IMG/VR virus record: IMGVR_UViG_3300048694_001134
Span: 1-64,000 of that record
Source of the DNA: a virus
Direction: 5' to 3' (one strand)
DNA length: 64,000 nucleotides
The first letter of the stretch is position 1; the number at the start of each line of letters is the position of its first letter. Shown here one piece after another: positions 62,026 through 64,000 of this stretch. The position numbers were made by a program, and so were the translations under genes. The notes below the pieces were generated by a model, which saw only the letters and a program-made list of their open reading frames with translations, was not told the DNA's origin and did not search any database.

Positions 62026-62235
62026 ATGGCGTTCAAACAGTTTAGTTGGGTTCCTGATGGAACTTACGACCACCTCAACTTTTTTGTTCGTTATGTAATT
62101 GTTGACGGTAACGCGAAAACAGTTATTTCAAAGATATGGGTTGACAAAGGTGGTCCAGATCATGTATCATTGGAATTGAAACAACCATGGGGATCGTTTC
62201 CTGATTTTCCACCAAAGCCAGAAAAGAAAGGTTAA
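62026..62235 (+). CDS. Small unknown protein
   Basis: This 69-residue protein lies between queD and folE with 1-5 base gaps. It starts 'MAFKQFSWVPDGTYDHLNFF' and ends in a Pro/Lys-rich tail ('SFPDFPPKPEKKG'). It contains aromatic residues spread evenly and no known motif. Genes between pathway genes often belong to them, but no function is visible. Confidence 0.55.
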   Translation: MAFKQFSWVPDGTYDHLNFFVRYVIVDGNAKTVISKIWVDKGGPDHVSLELKQPWGSFPDFPPKPEKKG

Positions 62236-62236
62236 T

Positions 62237-62941
62237 ATGGCAGTAGATTGTAATGAGCACGGTGAATACTTTTCAGACGTTGTTCGTAGACGCTTGAAAG
62301 AATCAAACAAACGCTTTTGGGCAAGTGATAACATCTCCGATGTACTACAGGAGAGGGAACTGCCAATGCTTGTTGAAGAGCTTACGGATAAGTTTCAAGG
62401 GGTGCTCAAATCCCTCGTCATTGACACAGACAATGATCCCAACTCACATGATACTGCGCGTCGTCTTGCGAAGATGTATGTTTACGAACTGATGGCAGGT
62501 CGGTACGAGCCACGTCCATCTGCTACTGCATTTCCCAATGAGGGCCCAGATCGCTTTGAAGGAATGCTTGTTGTTCGTGCTGAGCTGGTATCGATGTGTT
62601 CACATCACCATCAGCCAGTGAAGGGAACAGCTATCATTGGTATTATTCCTACAGGCGAGGTAATTGGTCTTTCAAAGTATGCGCGTATTGCACAGTGGTG
62701 CGCCCGCCGCGGTACGCTCCAAGAAGATCTTGCTAATCAGATTGCTAGGGAAATTATGAGAGCCACAGATACTGAGAACTGTGCTGTGTATGTCCAAGCT
62801 ACTCATGGGTGTATGGAGAACCGTGGTGTTATGGCTCATTCAAGTTTGACTCAGACGTGTGTGGTACATGGTTTGTTCCATAATGACTCCGTCAAGTCAG
62901 AATTTATGTCGCACGTTAAGTTACAACTATTGAGCAAGTAA
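62237..62941 (+). CDS. folE: GTP cyclohydrolase I FolE
   Basis: This is a 234-residue protein. Zinc ligands are Cys121 and His124 in 'LVSMCSHHHQPVKG' and Cys192 in 'QATHGCMENRGV'. 'GLSKYARIAQWCARR' and 'LQEDLANQIAREI' are the conserved middle, and the N-terminal 'DPNSHDTARRLAKMYVYELM' is the family start. It makes dihydroneopterin triphosphate from GTP, the entry to both folate and 7-deazaguanine synthesis. Beside queD and queE the second is the likely use. Confidence 0.94.
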   Translation: MAVDCNEHGEYFSDVVRRRLKESNKRFWASDNISDVLQERELPMLVEELTDKFQGVLKSLVIDTDNDPNSHDTARRLAKMYVYELMAGRYEPRPSATAFPNEGPDRFEGMLVVRAELVSMCSHHHQPVKGTAIIGIIPTGEVIGLSKYARIAQWCARRGTLQEDLANQIAREIMRATDTENCAVYVQATHGCMENRGVMAHSSLTQTCVVHGLFHNDSVKSEFMSHVKLQLLSK

Positions 62942-63303
62942 TGGCTAAGGTATACTTTTGTAAGTTTACAGACAAGACATCAAAGAAAGTATTCTACAAA
63001 TTCGGTCACACGAAATACAGCGATGTACTGAAACGTTTTAATACTCAGTTTGATGAGCGATACGGTCTTTTTGACATTAAATGTGTTGCAAGCATTGCGG
63101 GGGATTTACATTGGTGTATTGAGATAGAAGAACTACTGAAGACGTTGTTTCCGAAGAACATCTGGCTTGAGGAGTTTTTTAACGATGAAAGAACGTGGGA
63201 TGATTTCTCAGGCATTACAGAGATAGTTGAATTGGATGACACACAGTACACAAGAATTTGTAAGGCGTTTTATAGACTTAAGGCGTTACGATATGGACAA
63301 TGA
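62941..63303 (+). CDS. GIY-YIG/T5orf172-like small protein (uncertain)
   Basis: This 120-residue protein starts 'MAKVYFCKFTDKTSKKVFYK' and continues 'FGHTKYSDVLKRFN', close to the 'YKiGhTk...Rf' pattern of T5orf172/GIY-YIG proteins. A Glu-rich region with 'IEELLKTLFPKNIWLEEFF' could supply the catalytic Glu. Such nicking proteins are common in phages, but the first Tyr of GIY-YIG is not certain here. It overlaps folE by one base. Confidence 0.5.
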   Translation: MAKVYFCKFTDKTSKKVFYKFGHTKYSDVLKRFNTQFDERYGLFDIKCVASIAGDLHWCIEIEELLKTLFPKNIWLEEFFNDERTWDDFSGITEIVELDDTQYTRICKAFYRLKALRYGQ

Positions 63304-63679
63304 TAATTTTAGTTTTATTTGGGTGACGTTCCAGAAGGAAGGCATCCACAAATATCCCGCGGCCGCTACAGACCCAAGACTGGCTACGGGTGATTGGTTG
63401 GATGTCAGCTTTCTTGGAACGCCACACAGACACATCTTTCACTTTCGCGTAGAGATGGAAGTGTTTCATGATGATCGCGATGTTGAATTTATTCAAGCAA
63501 AGCGTATAATGGAGCGTTGGTACTCTGACGGCACGTTGCAACTTGACTATAAGTCTTGTGAGATGATGGCGAAAGAGTTACACAAGAAGTGCGCTGCACA
63601 ATGGCCAGACCGCACATATGTGATCGAAGTCTCCGAGGACGGAGAGAACGGTTGTCGCATTTATTTCCCGAAAGGTTGA
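63293..63679 (+). CDS. Conserved phage protein of unknown role
   Basis: This is a 128-residue protein. The ATG at 63293 overlaps the end of the preceding gene by 11 bases; the TTG start in that gene is not used. It has a hydrophobic core 'DWLDVSFLGTPHRHIFHFRV', then 'EVFHDDRDVEFIQAKRIME', which I recall as a conserved cyanophage protein that has no assigned function. A second half with Cys and Lys-rich helix follows ('MMAKELHKKCAAQWPDR'). Its pattern of paired His and Asp might bind metal. Confidence 0.6.
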   Translation: MDNDNFSFIWVTFQKEGIHKYPAAATDPRLATGDWLDVSFLGTPHRHIFHFRVEMEVFHDDRDVEFIQAKRIMERWYSDGTLQLDYKSCEMMAKELHKKCAAQWPDRTYVIEVSEDGENGCRIYFPKG

Positions 63680-63681
63680 TC

Positions 63682-64000
63682 TTGATTAACTTCTGCCACA
63701 TCTCACCCACAGCTTATCTCGATAAGTACACTAAGAGTAACGGAGCGCACTTGCTTCTTGCCCACTTGGTTGAAGAGGATTCACAATATCGCGATTACTA
63801 TGCGAACCTCAACGACAACAAGTACAAGATTATGGATAACAGTGCTTTCGAGATGTTTAAGCTCGGACGTCCGATGTATGAGTCGTCAAAGCTGATTGAA
63901 ATGGGCAAGGCATGCAATGCAAATTGCATCGTGCTTTCCGATTACCCCAAGCAACCTTCACGAGTGACAGTGGAAGCCGCTAAGCGGTTGATCCCCGAGT
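63682..64000 (+). CDS. Possible tRNA-guanine-transglycosylase-like protein (cut by window edge)
   Basis: The frame is open from a TTG at 63682 to the right edge (106 residues visible); no ATG precedes the first conserved residues, so the start is likely TTG. The translation has 'MINFCHISPTAYLDKYTKSN', 'YKIMDNSAFEMFKLGRPMYE' and 'CNANCIVLSDYPKQPSRVTV'. The 'DNSAFE' block and the 'IVLSDYP' strand resemble the TIM-barrel N-terminus of transglycosylase-like proteins (DpdA type) encoded with 7-deazaguanine genes in phages. The catalytic Asp region is outside the window. The call is tentative. Confidence 0.5.
   Translation, partial: MINFCHISPTAYLDKYTKSNGAHLLLAHLVEEDSQYRDYYANLNDNKYKIMDNSAFEMFKLGRPMYESSKLIEMGKACNANCIVLSDYPKQPSRVTVEAAKRLIPE

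Overview
The window is part of the genome of a T4-like contractile-tailed phage (a myovirus, Caudoviricetes). The evidence is a nearly complete, syntenic set of T4-type virion genes: baseplate 54, 48, 53, 27-like, 5, 25, 6, 7 and 8; neck 13, 14 and 15; terminase 16 and 17; sheath 18 and tube 19; portal 20; protease 21; scaffold 22; capsid 23. UvsY, UvsW, the late sigma factor gp55 and the gp46/gp47 recombination nuclease follow. Gene order and gene sizes (long gp7, gp8 and fibre genes, gp5 without a lysozyme domain) look more like marine or cyanophage-type T4 relatives than enterobacterial T4. No host gene is visible, so the host is unknown.

Layout. Bases 1-3942 are on the minus strand: head completion gp4, an unnamed conserved gene, gp54, gp26 with a probable -1 frameshift extension, and the start of a large tape-measure or hub-like protein cut by the left edge. 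From 3956 almost everything is on the plus strand. Bases 3956-14825 hold the tail-tube cap and baseplate hub/wedge genes. Bases 14835-22598 hold a 1596-residue virion protein that ends in a Hint (intein-like) domain, a permuted NlpC/P60-type hydrolase, and what may be the detached second half of the same virion protein. Bases 22595-31714 hold repeat-built fibre genes, including two proteins made of hundreds of residues of an aromatic-x-Gly-x tetrapeptide repeat. Bases 31714-35095 are an accessory island: two glycosyltransferase-like proteins (one on the minus strand), an oxygenase-like protein, a sulfotransferase-like protein and a methyltransferase-like protein. Bases 35138-39845 hold further fibre genes. 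Bases 39871-53094 are the neck, packaging, tail and head block. Bases 53187-59317 hold a tail-tube-like protein and the recombination/late-transcription genes. Bases 59314-64000 are metabolic: a deformylase, a short nucleotide-sugar dehydrogenase, QueE, QueD, FolE, small unknowns, and the start of a possible tRNA-guanine-transglycosylase-like protein.

The parts fit together as follows. gp55 is expected to direct host RNA polymerase to TATAAATA late promoters, and good matches lie before 18, 22, 23, the 35138 fibre cluster and gp4. gp21, gp22, gp67-like and gp20 would assemble the prohead around gp23, gp16/gp17 would package DNA, and the baseplate/tail genes build the contractile tail. FolE, QueD and QueE give most of a route from GTP toward preQ0. 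A 7-deazaguanine modification of phage DNA or of host tRNA is therefore plausible, but the deciding gene is truncated at the right edge.

The most unusual features are the Hint domain in a baseplate/fibre protein beside a cell-wall-hydrolase-like gene, the tetrapeptide-repeat fibres, the gp26 frameshift, the surface-modification island, and the atypical metal-site residues in QueD.
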